From Vibrio qingdaonensis (GTDB taxonomy: Bacteria; Pseudomonadota; Gammaproteobacteria; Enterobacterales; Vibrionaceae): DNA of 64,000 nucleotides. A program made the position numbers and the translations under genes. Positions 54,261 through 63,733 of this stretch are shown one piece after another. The stretch is taken from assembly GCF_026191675.1 (NCBI RefSeq), contig NZ_JAKRRY010000006.1:106805-170804 (forward strand), read 5' to 3'. A model generated the notes under the pieces. That model was not told where the DNA came from. It saw only the letters and a list, made by a program, of their open reading frames with translations, and made no database searches. Position 1 is the stretch's first letter; each line of letters begins with the position of its first letter.

Positions 54261-56057
54261 CTATACGATAAAGCTCGCGCCTTCTTGCGCACTCGATACG
54301 GTATTGCGCATCACTGAGAATAGGTTGCGTCCCCACTCTTGTTGTTGGGATTCTGTATCGATCACTGCCGGCGTTCGTCCTGTCATGTCGGTCAGGTTTT
54401 CTAAGGTTCCTGTGTGACAATCTAAGCGAATAATGTCACCTTCTTGTACTAGTCCGATTACGCCACCACGCACCGCTTCTGGTGACATATGAATGGCCGA
54501 TGGAATCTTACCTGAGGCGCCCGAGAGACGGCCATCAGTCACCAGTGCCACTTGGTGTCCTGCTTTTTGAATATTACCTAGAATCGGCATCAACTTATGC
54601 AGTTCAGGCATACCGTTGGCGGCTGGGCCATTATGCGTCACCACAATCATGCAATCTTGGTTAAGCTCGCCATCATGGTACGCTTTTTCAACATCATGCT
54701 GAGATCGAAACACTTTAGCAGGCGCTTCAATCACCCGATAATCTTCCGATACCGCAGAGACCTTAATGACAGACGTACCCAAGTTCCCATTGAGTACCTT
54801 CGTCCCACCACTTTGACTAAACTGTTCATCAAATCGTGAAATCACGCCGCCATCCGTCGATTCCTCAACGGGTGTCCAAACCAACTCTTCACCTTGTAAA
54901 CTCGGTAGTGACATTTGGTCTGCAAATGACCCAAACACAGGTTGAACATCTCGGTGCAGTAAGGATTCCGAATCTAGACGTTTCAGTAACGCAGGCACCC
55001 CACCCGCGTCATGGAAGGCATTCACATCAGCAGGACCATTGGGATACACCTTCACTAGCAATGGCACGACATCCGACAGATCACTCATATCCTGCCACGT
55101 TAGAATAATACCTGCCGCTTTTGCCACCGCGACCATATGAATGGTGTGATTCGTTGAACCGCCAGACGCAAGCAGTGCGATAACACCATTAACGATATTC
55201 TTTTCATCCACCACTTTGTATAACGGTCGATAATTTGGTGTTGCCTTCGCCATTGAGGCGATTGATACTGCCGCAGACTTCGTCAGTGCATGTCGCAGCG
55301 CGGTATCAGGTTGAACAAACGCAGAGCCTGGTAACATCAATCCCATGGATTCAAAAACAAGCTGATTGGTATTGGCAGTACCATAAAAGGTGCAGGTTCC
55401 CGGTGAATGATAGGCGCTGCATTCCATCTTTAATAACGCATCGTCACCCACTTCACCCGAAACATATTTCTGGCGAACATCGACTTTTTCTTCGTTACTT
55501 ATGCCCGTTTTCATTGGTCCTGCAGGCACAAAAGCCGTGGGTAAGTGACCGTAAGTCAATGCCCCCATCAATTGCCCTGGGGCAATTTTGTCACAGATAC
55601 TTAACAGTAATGTTGAATCAAATACATTGTGACTCAGCGAAATCGCCGTGGCTTGTGCAATCACATCACGCGAGAAAAGTGACATGTCCATGCCCGGTTG
55701 ACCTTGAGTTACGCCATCACACATTGCTGGTACAACACCCGCAACTTGCGCCGTATGCCCGTATTCAGCCAACGCCACTTTAATTTCTTGTGGGTAGCCT
55801 AAGTAAGGCTGATGGGCGCTCAACATATCATTGTACGACGACACTAAGCCGACGTTAGAGCGAGTAAAATTAAGTATTTGGTCCTTTTCACTCTGACAAG
55901 AGGCGGCAACCGCATGAGCCAAGTTACCGCACGACAACTGAGTTCGGCCTTTGCCTAGCGACTCCTGACGCTTCATCGCTTCAAGATATTGCCCACGGAG
56001 TACTTTACTACGCTCAATAATGCGAGCCGTTACTTCTCTTACTACTTGATTAGTCAC
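54261..56057 (-). CDS. edd: Phosphogluconate dehydratase Edd
   Basis: A 598-residue IlvD/Edd dehydratase that turns 6-phosphogluconate into KDPG in the Entner-Doudoroff pathway. Signatures are SYNDMLSAHQPY, VPAMCDGVTQGQPGMDMSLF, the Cys ligands of the Fe-S cluster near SICDKIAPG, and VTDGRLSGASGKIPSAIH. The start is GTG at 56057, with GGAGG six bases upstream; the open frame continues into gntK but is not translated there. GTGACTAA overlaps the gntK stop, so the two genes are coupled. Confidence 0.93.
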   Translation of the reverse strand: MTNQVVREVTARIIERSKVLRGQYLEAMKRQESLGKGRTQLSCGNLAHAVAASCQSEKDQILNFTRSNVGLVSSYNDMLSAHQPYLGYPQEIKVALAEYGHTAQVAGVVPAMCDGVTQGQPGMDMSLFSRDVIAQATAISLSHNVFDSTLLLSICDKIAPGQLMGALTYGHLPTAFVPAGPMKTGISNEEKVDVRQKYVSGEVGDDALLKMECSAYHSPGTCTFYGTANTNQLVFESMGLMLPGSAFVQPDTALRHALTKSAAVSIASMAKATPNYRPLYKVVDEKNIVNGVIALLASGGSTNHTIHMVAVAKAAGIILTWQDMSDLSDVVPLLVKVYPNGPADVNAFHDAGGVPALLKRLDSESLLHRDVQPVFGSFADQMSLPSLQGEELVWTPVEESTDGGVISRFDEQFSQSGGTKVLNGNLGTSVIKVSAVSEDYRVIEAPAKVFRSQHDVEKAYHDGELNQDCMIVVTHNGPAANGMPELHKLMPILGNIQKAGHQVALVTDGRLSGASGKIPSAIHMSPEAVRGGVIGLVQEGDIIRLDCHTGTLENLTDMTGRTPAVIDTESQQQEWGRNLFSVMRNTVSSAQEGASFIV

Positions 56058-56562
56058 GCGCAACCTCCAAAGCAACCGCCGCTCGTTCAACAACCTCTTC
56101 CATCGTGCAATCAATATCCACAATAACGGTCTGAGGCTCCGCATCAGGGCGCTCTAAAGCATCAAACTGGCTTCTCACCATGTTTTCTTTCATAAAGTGA
56201 CCAGAGCGATTACGCATACGTTCAAGAATAAGGTCATAGCTGCCATCAAGGAATAAGAAGGTAACATGTTCATTCCCTTCCCGAATTTGATCGCGGTAGT
56301 GTTGTTTCAATGCGGAGCAAACAATAATGCCATGCTCATTTTTACTCTCTAGGCTATAAGCCGCATCACGAATGCGCTCTAACCACGGGGCACGGTCATC
56401 ATCATTGAGTGGTTCACCCGATGCCATTTTTTGAATGTTTGCTCGTGGGTGTAAATCATCACCATCAATAAATTTTCGACCTAGCTTCTGCGCTAGCATT
56501 GCTCCAATGGTGCTTTTCCCTGATGCACATACGCCCATCACTATTACACTACTACCCGCCAT
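56050..56562 (-). CDS. gntK: Gluconokinase GntK
   Basis: A 170-residue P-loop kinase that phosphorylates gluconate to 6-phosphogluconate. Walker A is GVCASGKST; FIDGDDLHPRANIQKMASGE and PLNDDDRAPWLERI are the substrate-binding marks. AGGAG stands upstream of the ATG. It leads the gntK-edd operon, divergent from gntP-eda across a 152-base control region. Confidence 0.94.
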   Translation of the reverse strand: MAGSSVIVMGVCASGKSTIGAMLAQKLGRKFIDGDDLHPRANIQKMASGEPLNDDDRAPWLERIRDAAYSLESKNEHGIIVCSALKQHYRDQIREGNEHVTFLFLDGSYDLILERMRNRSGHFMKENMVRSQFDALERPDAEPQTVIVDIDCTMEEVVERAAVALEVARD

Positions 56563-56645
56563 AATCTCTTCTCCTATCCAAGTTTGCGCTGGATCCCAAT
56601 TTTTGAATTAACTCGTAAATATGGGTTTATCTTATTCGTGTTATC

Positions 56646-56667
56646 GGTAACATGTTACCCGTAACTT
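56646..56667. promoter_or_regulatory. Overlapping GntR-type operators between gntK and gntP
   Basis: GGTAACATGTTACC (56646-56659) is a perfect palindrome, and ATGTTACCCGTAACTT (56652-56667) is a near-perfect GntR site sharing its right half. One repressor site can control both directions. Confidence 0.8.
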
Positions 56668-56674
56668 AAATAAA

Positions 56675-56690
56675 TGTGAACTATAACACA
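56675..56690. promoter_or_regulatory. CRP-like site between gntK and gntP
   Basis: TGTGA-ACTATA-ACACA differs from the TGTGA-N6-TCACA consensus at one base. It lies 25 bases before the gntP ATG, so it would better serve the divergent gntK promoter. Catabolite control is inferred. Confidence 0.4.
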
Positions 56691-56714
56691 ATTAATATTC
56701 CTAAAGGTGAACAC

Positions 56715-58091
56715 ATGGAACAACTAGCCCAAGGTACAGATCCTACCTACCTATTGACCGTGGCGGTGCTTGCAGTCGCGGCATTGTTACTGCTTATTAT
56801 TAAACTCAAAATTCATGCATTTGCGTCCCTAACATTAGTGAGTTTAGGCACTGCGATCGCGACCGGTGTTTCTTCTGACCAAGTCGTACCAACCATGATG
56901 GGTGGCTTTGGTGGCACACTAGCTTCCGTTGCTTTATTAGTTGGCTTAGGCGCCATGATTGGTAAGATTTTAGAAGTGACGGGGGGCGCAAAAGTCCTCG
57001 CCGATACGCTTATTGGTCGATTTGGAGAAGAGAAAGCCCCCTTTGCTTTAGGTGTCGCTTCTTTGCTATTTGGTTTCCCTATCTTCTTTGATGCGGGTCT
57101 GGTCGTGATGATGCCAATCATCTTTAGTGTTGCGAAACGCTTTGGTGGTTCACCAATCAAATACGCCCTACCTTCTGCTGGCGCGTTTGCCGTAATGCAT
57201 GCCTTTGTCCCGCCACACCCAGGGCCAGTTGCTGCGGCCGATCTTCTTGGCGCTAACATCGGTCTATTATTATTTGTTGGTATCTTAGTTGCGATTCCTA
57301 CTTGGTACTTTGGTGCGTACTTATTTGGCTTATACGCGGGTAAAAAATTCGATATCCCACTGTCTAAAGCCTTCTTTAACTCTGACGCGATCATCGACGA
57401 GTCTAAACTTCCAAACTTCGCAACAGTACTCATGATTCTTGTACTCCCTGTATTCCTTATCTTTATGGATACGGGTCTAAACACGCTTGCGGTTGCTGGC
57501 GTGATTGACGGTACATCACCACTCGTTGAATTCTTAAGAATGCTGGGTAAAACACCCGTTGCATTGTTAATTACATTGCTGGTTTGTTTGGCTGTTTTTG
57601 CCAAAGACTACGGCATGAAGAAACTGGAAAACCTATGTGGTGACTCTTTAGCCCCTATCTGTGCTGTTATCCTGGTAACAGGTGCTGGCGGTATGTTTGG
57701 TGGTGTATTACGTGCCAGCGGTATCGGCGATGCTTTAGCAGACGTGATGGCTGACACTGGTATGCCTGTTATTGTTGCGGCTTTTGTTATCTCTACCTGT
57801 CTTCGTGTTGCCCAAGGCTCTGCAACGGTCGCGTTAACAACAACGGCTGCCCTTGTTGCACCAATGGTTGCTGCAACCACTGGCCTAAGTGAATTAGATC
57901 TATGTTTCATCGTGATCGCTATTGCAGGCGGTGCAACCGTACTTTCTCACTTCAATGACTCTGGCTTCTGGTTAGTATCTCGCCTACTTGAAATGGATGA
58001 GAAAACGACACTTAAGACATGGACAGTGATGGAAACATTACTTGGTACGATTGCGTTTGCTATCGTCGCGACACTCAGCTTTATCCTTTAA
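56715..58091 (+). CDS. gntP: Gluconate permease, GntP family
   Basis: A 458-residue transporter with about 12-14 membrane segments. Family marks include GGFGGTLASVALLVGLGAMI, LLFGFPIFFDAGLVVMMPI, MHAFVPPHPGPVAAADLLG and a C-terminal HFNDSGFWLVSR. It takes up gluconate with protons. AAAGGTGA supports the ATG at 56715 rather than the GTG at 56676. It is followed eight bases later by eda. Which E. coli paralog (GntT, GntU, GntP) it matches best cannot be settled by eye. Confidence 0.92.
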   Translation: MEQLAQGTDPTYLLTVAVLAVAALLLLIIKLKIHAFASLTLVSLGTAIATGVSSDQVVPTMMGGFGGTLASVALLVGLGAMIGKILEVTGGAKVLADTLIGRFGEEKAPFALGVASLLFGFPIFFDAGLVVMMPIIFSVAKRFGGSPIKYALPSAGAFAVMHAFVPPHPGPVAAADLLGANIGLLLFVGILVAIPTWYFGAYLFGLYAGKKFDIPLSKAFFNSDAIIDESKLPNFATVLMILVLPVFLIFMDTGLNTLAVAGVIDGTSPLVEFLRMLGKTPVALLITLLVCLAVFAKDYGMKKLENLCGDSLAPICAVILVTGAGGMFGGVLRASGIGDALADVMADTGMPVIVAAFVISTCLRVAQGSATVALTTTAALVAPMVAATTGLSELDLCFIVIAIAGGATVLSHFNDSGFWLVSRLLEMDEKTTLKTWTVMETLLGTIAFAIVATLSFIL

Positions 58092-58099
58092 GGTTTACT

Positions 58100-58708
58100 A
58101 TGAAAACGCTAGAACAACAGCTAAAAGACATTCGAATCGTTCCTGTTATCGCCATCGAGGATGCGCAGCACGCGGTTCCGCTCGCCAAAGTATTGGTCGA
58201 AAATGGCCTACCTTGCGCGGAAGTGACATTTCGAACGGAAGCGGCTGCCGAGTCAATCCGCTTAATGCGTGAAGCCTATCCTGAGCTCCTTATTGGTGCA
58301 GGCACGGTGTTGAATGCACAACAGGTTGATATTGCCAAAGAAGCGGGTGCAGATTTTATCGTTAGCCCGGGGTTGAACCCAACAACGGTAAAATATTGCC
58401 AACAAGTTGGTATTGCCATTGTTCCTGGCGTCAATAATCCCAGCTTGGTTGAACAAGCCATGGAGCTGGGGCTAAAAACCGTTAAGTTCTTTCCAGCAGA
58501 ACCGTCAGGTGGTGTGCCAATGCTAAAAGCGCTGTCTGCGGTTTACCCGGTTGAATTTATGCCAACGGGGGGCGTTAGCCCAAGTAATGTGGAAGACTAC
58601 CTAGCTCTTCCCTCCGTCCTGGCGTGTGGTGGAACATGGATGGTACCCACTCATCTAATTAACGAAGGAAAATGGGATGAGCTAGCGGCGTTAGTCAAAG
58701 CGATTTAA
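58100..58708 (+). CDS. eda: KDPG aldolase (2-dehydro-3-deoxy-phosphogluconate aldolase)
   Basis: A 202-residue class I aldolase that splits KDPG into pyruvate and glyceraldehyde-3-phosphate. Glu41 and Arg46 lie in AEVTFRTEAA, and the Schiff-base Lys129 in TVKFFPAEPSGG; FMPTGGVSP binds phosphate. AAGG overlaps the gntP stop. Together with gntP, gntK and edd it completes gluconate use by the Entner-Doudoroff route. Confidence 0.95.
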   Translation: MKTLEQQLKDIRIVPVIAIEDAQHAVPLAKVLVENGLPCAEVTFRTEAAAESIRLMREAYPELLIGAGTVLNAQQVDIAKEAGADFIVSPGLNPTTVKYCQQVGIAIVPGVNNPSLVEQAMELGLKTVKFFPAEPSGGVPMLKALSAVYPVEFMPTGGVSPSNVEDYLALPSVLACGGTWMVPTHLINEGKWDELAALVKAI

Positions 58709-58785
58709 TCGCTTAGTCTGTCACCGAAACGCATAATTATTTACAGGGTCTGTTTTGCCCATCGTTGTAAATGAATCCCACACTT

Positions 58786-58809
58786 AAAGGAGCTTCGGCT
58801 CCTTTTCTC
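58786..58809 (+). terminator. Rho-independent terminator after eda
   Basis: AAAGGAGC / GCTCCTTT stem with a TTCG tetraloop and T-rich tail. Confidence 0.88.
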
Positions 58810-58979
58810 TTTTGTTAACAACCTCGATTTAACTCACCAGAGAGCCACCACACCAACAAGATAGGGTTCAAAGGCTCCGGCTGCTACCTCTCAATCAAGA
58901 TAAAGCCCCATTGCTCAGCCCTATAATTTCCTTTATTGTTAATAAGTTGTTTCTTCTCACTCATTTAGGTGCCCTGATT

Positions 58980-59756
58980 ATGTCACTGGATATACTGCAG
59001 CTTCTGTTACTCTTTATCGCAGGTATTTTTGGCGGGGTACTTAATTCAATTGCGGGTGGTGGCAGTTTTATTACCTTCCCGGCGTTAATTTTTGTCGGCG
59101 TTCCGCCGATTATTGCCAATGCCACCAATACCTTTGCATCGTGTGCGGGCTACTTAAGTGGGACCTTCGCTTTTCGCCGTGAAATACTGAAAGATCGGGC
59201 TAACCTACTTAAGATCATCCTACTCAGTATAATGGGGGGATTCAGTGGTAGCTTACTTTTGATTTACACCAGTGAGCAACAATTCTTATACGCGGTACCT
59301 TGGTTATTGCTTGCTGCGACATTACTTTTTATTTTTGGCGAGAAAGCTAACCAAGCACTGCAGCGAATATCCAAAGGTAGCAACCATACTGGTTTCATTG
59401 CGCTTTTTTTATCGCTGTTTCTATTCTGTGTCGGCGTATTTGGCGGTTTTTTTAACGCGGGATTAGGTGTCATTGGGCTCAGTTATTTAGCCATTGCTGG
59501 GTACCGAGATATCAACTTAATGAACGGCCTTAAGCTGCTTATCTCGACTTGTGCATCGGCAATGGCCATTATCATTTTCATCTTTTCTGACTTACTTGAT
59601 TGGTATTCTGGTATTGCTGTGATGCTCGGTACACTGACCGGTGGGTATTTTGCTGCGCATTTCTCGCAACGAGTACCTCAAATTATCGTACGACGCTTTG
59701 TTATATTTAGCTCGGTATCTATTACGCTCTATTTCTTTTTTAACACTTACCTATAA
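58980..59756 (+). CDS. TSUP (TauE/SafE) family membrane permease
   Basis: A 258-residue protein with about eight membrane segments. The two family half motifs are present: GGVLNSIAGGGSFITFPALI near residue 15 and GVFGGFFNAGLGVIGLSYLA near residue 155. The group moves small sulfonates, sulfite or other organic anions; the substrate here is unknown. An AGGTG site about nine bases before it supports the ATG at 58980. No sulfonate gene is near. Confidence 0.87.
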   Translation: MSLDILQLLLLFIAGIFGGVLNSIAGGGSFITFPALIFVGVPPIIANATNTFASCAGYLSGTFAFRREILKDRANLLKIILLSIMGGFSGSLLLIYTSEQQFLYAVPWLLLAATLLFIFGEKANQALQRISKGSNHTGFIALFLSLFLFCVGVFGGFFNAGLGVIGLSYLAIAGYRDINLMNGLKLLISTCASAMAIIIFIFSDLLDWYSGIAVMLGTLTGGYFAAHFSQRVPQIIVRRFVIFSSVSITLYFFFNTYL

Positions 59757-59901
59757 ACCACGGTTATTTAGCATTGTCATTCACTGTATTTTCACAAAGT
59801 TCGGCACATTCTCTGACATTACTTTAACTTCATCGTGACTGGATATGTTACTCATATCCACTAGCCTAATAACTATCCACACGCGTTTATTTGAGGTCTA
59901 C

Positions 59902-61638
59902 ATGTCTGTACGAAGCCTTCTTCTTTTGTCTATCGTTTCTAGTGCCGTGATAGCAAAACCTGCTCCCTTTCCCACCTTGCCGAATAGTGAAGGTGACAAA
60001 TTTATGGTGAGCGCCACCAACCCTTATGTCACGAGTACTGGCTATTCTATTTTGAAACAAGGGGGCAATGCGATTGATGCAATGGTCGCCATGCAGCTTG
60101 TCATGGGTGTGGTCGAACCGGATATGACCGGCATTGGTGGCGGCACGTTTGCTCTTTACTATGACAATAAAAACAAAAGCTTCACCGCTTACGACGGCCG
60201 TGATGCGGCGCCCGCCAGTGCAACGCCGGATATGTTTTTAGACAGCAATGGTCAAGCCATCAGCCGTAATGATATTCTTGGGCCACGTTCTGTCGCGATT
60301 CCTGGAACGCTCAAACTGCTTTACCGCACGCACAAGGAACATGGCAAACTCGATTGGCAACAATTGGTACAACCCGCCATCAACTACGCTGAAAATGGCT
60401 ACGCGATGAACAGCTATACCTATGACATTGTGGTCCGAGAGAAAACGCGACTCATTCATGACCCAGAAATCAAGACGCTGTATTGGGACGATAAAGAAAT
60501 ACGCCCAACCGGCACGAAAATGACCAACCCAAAAATGGCGGCAACACTGAAAAAGATTGCCGCTGAAGGTGACAGTTACATGTACCAAGGTGCACTTGGA
60601 CAGCATATCGTCGACACCGTCAACGCTCGCCTCAAAGACAACGAGAGCAAGCTCACCCTAAAAGACTTCACCGACTACAAAGTGAAGCAGCGCGATATTG
60701 TGAAATCCAGTTACCGTGGGCACGACATCGTCTCCTTTGGTTACCCTGCCTCAGGGGGAGTATTGGTTTCTCAATCTCTGGATATGTTGGAAAAGTCCGA
60801 CATTGCCAATATGCCCTATACCAATGCCGAACCATGGCGACTGATGGTTGAAGCCATGCGACTTGCAAAAGAAGATCGCATCGCCTACGCCGGGGATCCT
60901 AGCTATGTCGATACACCAGTAAAAGAGCTGCTAGCCGAGGGTTACATCGATGACCGCTATGAAATGATCCCAGAAGAAGGCGCAGGGAAATCCAAAGACA
61001 TCACACCTGGAAAGGTGAGCGATACGGTTCCTGCTAATCATGAAGGATTTGAAAGCCAAGATACCGGGCATATATCGATTGTCGATAGTGAAGGCAATGC
61101 CATAGCCATGACCAGTACTGTTGGCACCGGGATGGGTTCGGGTGTGATGGTTGATGGTGTATTACTCAATGCGCAAATGGCCAATTTTTCTTCTATCCCA
61201 ACGCTTAATGGTAAGCCAGTTCAAAATGCCATTGAAGCAGGTAAACGCCCACGATCAGCCATCACCCCTCTTATGGTGATGGATCCAGACGGCAAACTAA
61301 GATTGGTTGTTGGTAGCCCAGGTAGTTCACAGATCCCTGGCTACGTACTGAAAACCATTGTGGGGGTGTTAGATTGGGATCTGTCAGCTCAAGCCGCTAT
61401 CGACTTACCCAATATTCAATACGGCACCAAGATTGACCGAACCAAACCTTACAACCCAACTGGGCTATTGGTTGAAAAACGCACTTTTGCTGAATCACTT
61501 GTGCCTGAATTTACTGAGATGGGATACAAGGTTCACGTTATTCCTGTTGTGAGTGGGCTGAATGCCATTGAGCTAAAAGACGGTAAAATTTACGGCGCGT
61601 CAGACCGACGCCGTGCATCGACGTCATTGGGTGAATAG
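59902..61638 (+). CDS. Gamma-glutamyltransferase family protein (divergent)
   Basis: A 578-residue Ntn-hydrolase precursor with a signal peptide (about 1-18). The large-subunit part has GGNAIDAMVAMQLVMGVVEP and TGIGGGTFALYYD. The self-cleavage site is DTGHIS, with Thr388 as nucleophile of the small subunit. The usual SSMSP pair is replaced by RSAITP and the oxyanion loop reads VGSPGSSQ, so it is a divergent branch. It probably acts on gamma-glutamyl compounds such as glutathione in the periplasm. TGAGGT stands upstream of the ATG at 59902. Confidence 0.85.
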   Translation: MSVRSLLLLSIVSSAVIAKPAPFPTLPNSEGDKFMVSATNPYVTSTGYSILKQGGNAIDAMVAMQLVMGVVEPDMTGIGGGTFALYYDNKNKSFTAYDGRDAAPASATPDMFLDSNGQAISRNDILGPRSVAIPGTLKLLYRTHKEHGKLDWQQLVQPAINYAENGYAMNSYTYDIVVREKTRLIHDPEIKTLYWDDKEIRPTGTKMTNPKMAATLKKIAAEGDSYMYQGALGQHIVDTVNARLKDNESKLTLKDFTDYKVKQRDIVKSSYRGHDIVSFGYPASGGVLVSQSLDMLEKSDIANMPYTNAEPWRLMVEAMRLAKEDRIAYAGDPSYVDTPVKELLAEGYIDDRYEMIPEEGAGKSKDITPGKVSDTVPANHEGFESQDTGHISIVDSEGNAIAMTSTVGTGMGSGVMVDGVLLNAQMANFSSIPTLNGKPVQNAIEAGKRPRSAITPLMVMDPDGKLRLVVGSPGSSQIPGYVLKTIVGVLDWDLSAQAAIDLPNIQYGTKIDRTKPYNPTGLLVEKRTFAESLVPEFTEMGYKVHVIPVVSGLNAIELKDGKIYGASDRRRASTSLGE

Positions 61639-61760
61639 TCATTCTCGCGTCCAAAAAATACTGGTTAGCACTGGCGTGCTAACCTATTTCAGAAGATTCA
61701 TAGCCTTTGCTTGCTCATAGCGGAATGCCGCCTTCCTTAACTCCTACCGTCCCATAACGT

Positions 61761-61788
61761 AAAAAAAGCCGAGCTTTCGCTCGGCTTT
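61761..61788 (-). terminator. Rho-independent terminator after the aldehyde dehydrogenase gene
   Basis: AAAGCCGAGC / GCTCGGCTTT stem with a 4-base loop. The A run at 61761-61767 becomes a T run on the minus strand; the plus-strand tail is weak. Confidence 0.85.
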
Positions 61789-61837
61789 GGTATGTCATCG
61801 CTTGGGAAGAGTCGATGAAATTCTACATTGTTATCGA

Positions 61838-63214
61838 TTAAACGATACGTAGACCGCCTTGAGCGATAGCAAAACGACGGGCACGTGTGTAAGACAGCGC
61901 GTTGGTGATACCTTCGCCAGTAGGGCCTGCGATTGTGAACGTTGACGTACCTTCTGCGTTGTAACCAACACCAGATAATGTTGGGCCGTTGTGAGCGAAG
62001 ATAGTTGTGTTGATTGCGCGACCAAATTTAGTCACATTCTCAATGTTACCTGAGTAGATACAAGAAGAGTGCTTGTTGCCACGCTCTGCCGCGACTGCGC
62101 GCTCGATAGCTTCGTCGATATTGGCACAACGAACCACTGGAAGTACTGGCATCATTTGCTCAACGTGCACCAGTGGGTGATCGTTCTCTACCACCATAAC
62201 TGCAAGGCGAGTTTCAGACTCTATACCGATAGATTTCAAAATATCACTAGCATCTTGGCCAACGTGCTCTTTAACTGGGTGCCATACGCGTGCAATTTCT
62301 TGAGCGGTACAAGGCTTAGCACCATCGATTTCATCCATCGTTAGAATTTCAGAAGTTAACTTCTCGGCTTCTTCTGCAGAAAGTACATAAGCGCCTGTTG
62401 CTTCGAGTTTCGCTAGGAACTCATCAGCCACTGAATCTTCAACGAAAACTTCTTTCTCACCAATACATAGTAGATTGTTGTCAAATGAAGCGCCGCCGTA
62501 TACACCAGCCGCTGCTAGGTCTAAGTTAGCAGAAGCGTCTACGATGACGGGTGGGTTACCCGCGCCAGCACCGATACCTTTCTTACCAGATTGTAGAATC
62601 GCTTTTACTAGACCAGGGCCACCCGTGCCAACGAGCATGTTGATAAGTGGCGATTTAGCAATCTCATTCAATGTTTCTAGCGTAGGCTCTTTTACCATCG
62701 TAATGAGGTTAGCAGGGCCGCCCGCTTCAACGATCGTCTTGTTTAGCATGTCGATCATCACCGCTGAAACCACTTTTGAAGATGGGTGAACGTTGAACGT
62801 GACCGCATTACCAGACGCAAGCATAGAGATAGCGTTGTTAATGATCGTTTCTGTTGGGTTAGTCACTGGCGTCACTGCGCCAATCACCCCGTATGGTGCA
62901 CGCTCTTCTAGAGAGATACCGTGATCACCTGACCATACTTTCGTTTCTAGTACTTCTGTACCCGGTGTTTTTAGCGCCGCCAATTGATGCTTCGCCACTT
63001 TTTCTTCTACACGGCCTAGCTTTGTTTCTTCACGAACCATTTTTGCAAAGTCTTCTGCACGCGCCAATACTGCTCCACGAATGGCAGTCAGGATGGCTTC
63101 GCGGCTTTCTTTTGTCGACGTTGCGTAAAATTCTACTTGAGCTTTGTGAGTTGCTTCAATCGCAGCATCCACTGTCGCGAATACACCTTTAGCGTTATTG
63201 ATATCAAAAGACAT
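61838..63214 (-). CDS. CoA-acylating aldehyde dehydrogenase, EutE/PduP-like
   Basis: A 458-residue aldehyde dehydrogenase. The catalytic Cys250 lies in SFDNNLLCIGEKEVFV; GTGGPGLVKAILQSGKKGIG and GAGNPPVIVD match the EutE/PduP branch, which converts an aldehyde, CoA and NAD+ into acyl-CoA. It begins at NAKGVFATVDAAIEA, lacking the roughly 20-residue N-terminal helix that targets EutE and PduP to microcompartments. GAGGT stands seven bases before the ATG at 63214; an ATG at 63220 is too close. No microcompartment or alcohol dehydrogenase gene adjoins it. Confidence 0.86.
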   Translation of the reverse strand: MSFDINNAKGVFATVDAAIEATHKAQVEFYATSTKESREAILTAIRGAVLARAEDFAKMVREETKLGRVEEKVAKHQLAALKTPGTEVLETKVWSGDHGISLEERAPYGVIGAVTPVTNPTETIINNAISMLASGNAVTFNVHPSSKVVSAVMIDMLNKTIVEAGGPANLITMVKEPTLETLNEIAKSPLINMLVGTGGPGLVKAILQSGKKGIGAGAGNPPVIVDASANLDLAAAGVYGGASFDNNLLCIGEKEVFVEDSVADEFLAKLEATGAYVLSAEEAEKLTSEILTMDEIDGAKPCTAQEIARVWHPVKEHVGQDASDILKSIGIESETRLAVMVVENDHPLVHVEQMMPVLPVVRCANIDEAIERAVAAERGNKHSSCIYSGNIENVTKFGRAINTTIFAHNGPTLSGVGYNAEGTSTFTIAGPTGEGITNALSYTRARRFAIAQGGLRIV

Positions 63215-63733
63215 AGTCATTACCTCATAAAGATTCAGTGGCTAGGCACTGTAGTTAATTCGTTTAGCCTTAAACTGGCCAATTGCCTTCAATTGAAGTT
63301 AGGAATCCGTTGAGCACTTCAAGAGAGTGGTTGCAATTTAATCGAATAGACTGCGAGAGTAACGTCACCCAGCGTCAATATTATTGAACGAAATGTAACG
63401 TATTTGTGATCTAAATCGGGTTGGAAATTTGACATACATAAGAATATAAGATGTTAGCGACAAAAATCACCATAACTCAGAGAGCACTGAGTTACAAAGG
63501 TATAACGTATACAAGATACCGTTACAATGTAAGTAAAATACTCAAATACAATGCGCATAAAATACAACTCATAAGCCCAAATGATGGCAGGCCCAACATT
63601 TTAGTAACAAGAAAACTCGGAGTGAGTAAGTTATTTTGACGCTGAGTGACATGTTGCTAAAACAGATAATCGCTAGAATTGTCAGCAGTTAAATCAATAA
63701 TGAATTTGAACTCCAATTCGACAGAGGCAGCAT
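63215..63733. other. 519-base gap with dyads and a doubtful 62-codon frame
   Basis: A hairpin TAACTCAG / CTGAGTTA (63473-63480, 63487-63494) is followed by GGTAT / ATACC arms near 63498-63519. A frame at 63451-63639 encodes a basic, Tyr-rich peptide (RALSYKGITYTRYRYN) without a good ribosome site. Promoters of both flanking divergent genes should lie here, but none is clear. Confidence 0.3.

Noticed and set aside
56813..57604. 263-codon minus-strand frame inside gntP
   Set aside because: It is a long antisense shadow caused by codon bias; it has no domain, start signal or operon context.
63408..63425. TGTGA near 63411 as a CRP site for the aldehyde dehydrogenase gene
   Set aside because: Only one half site fits; the other half does not match.
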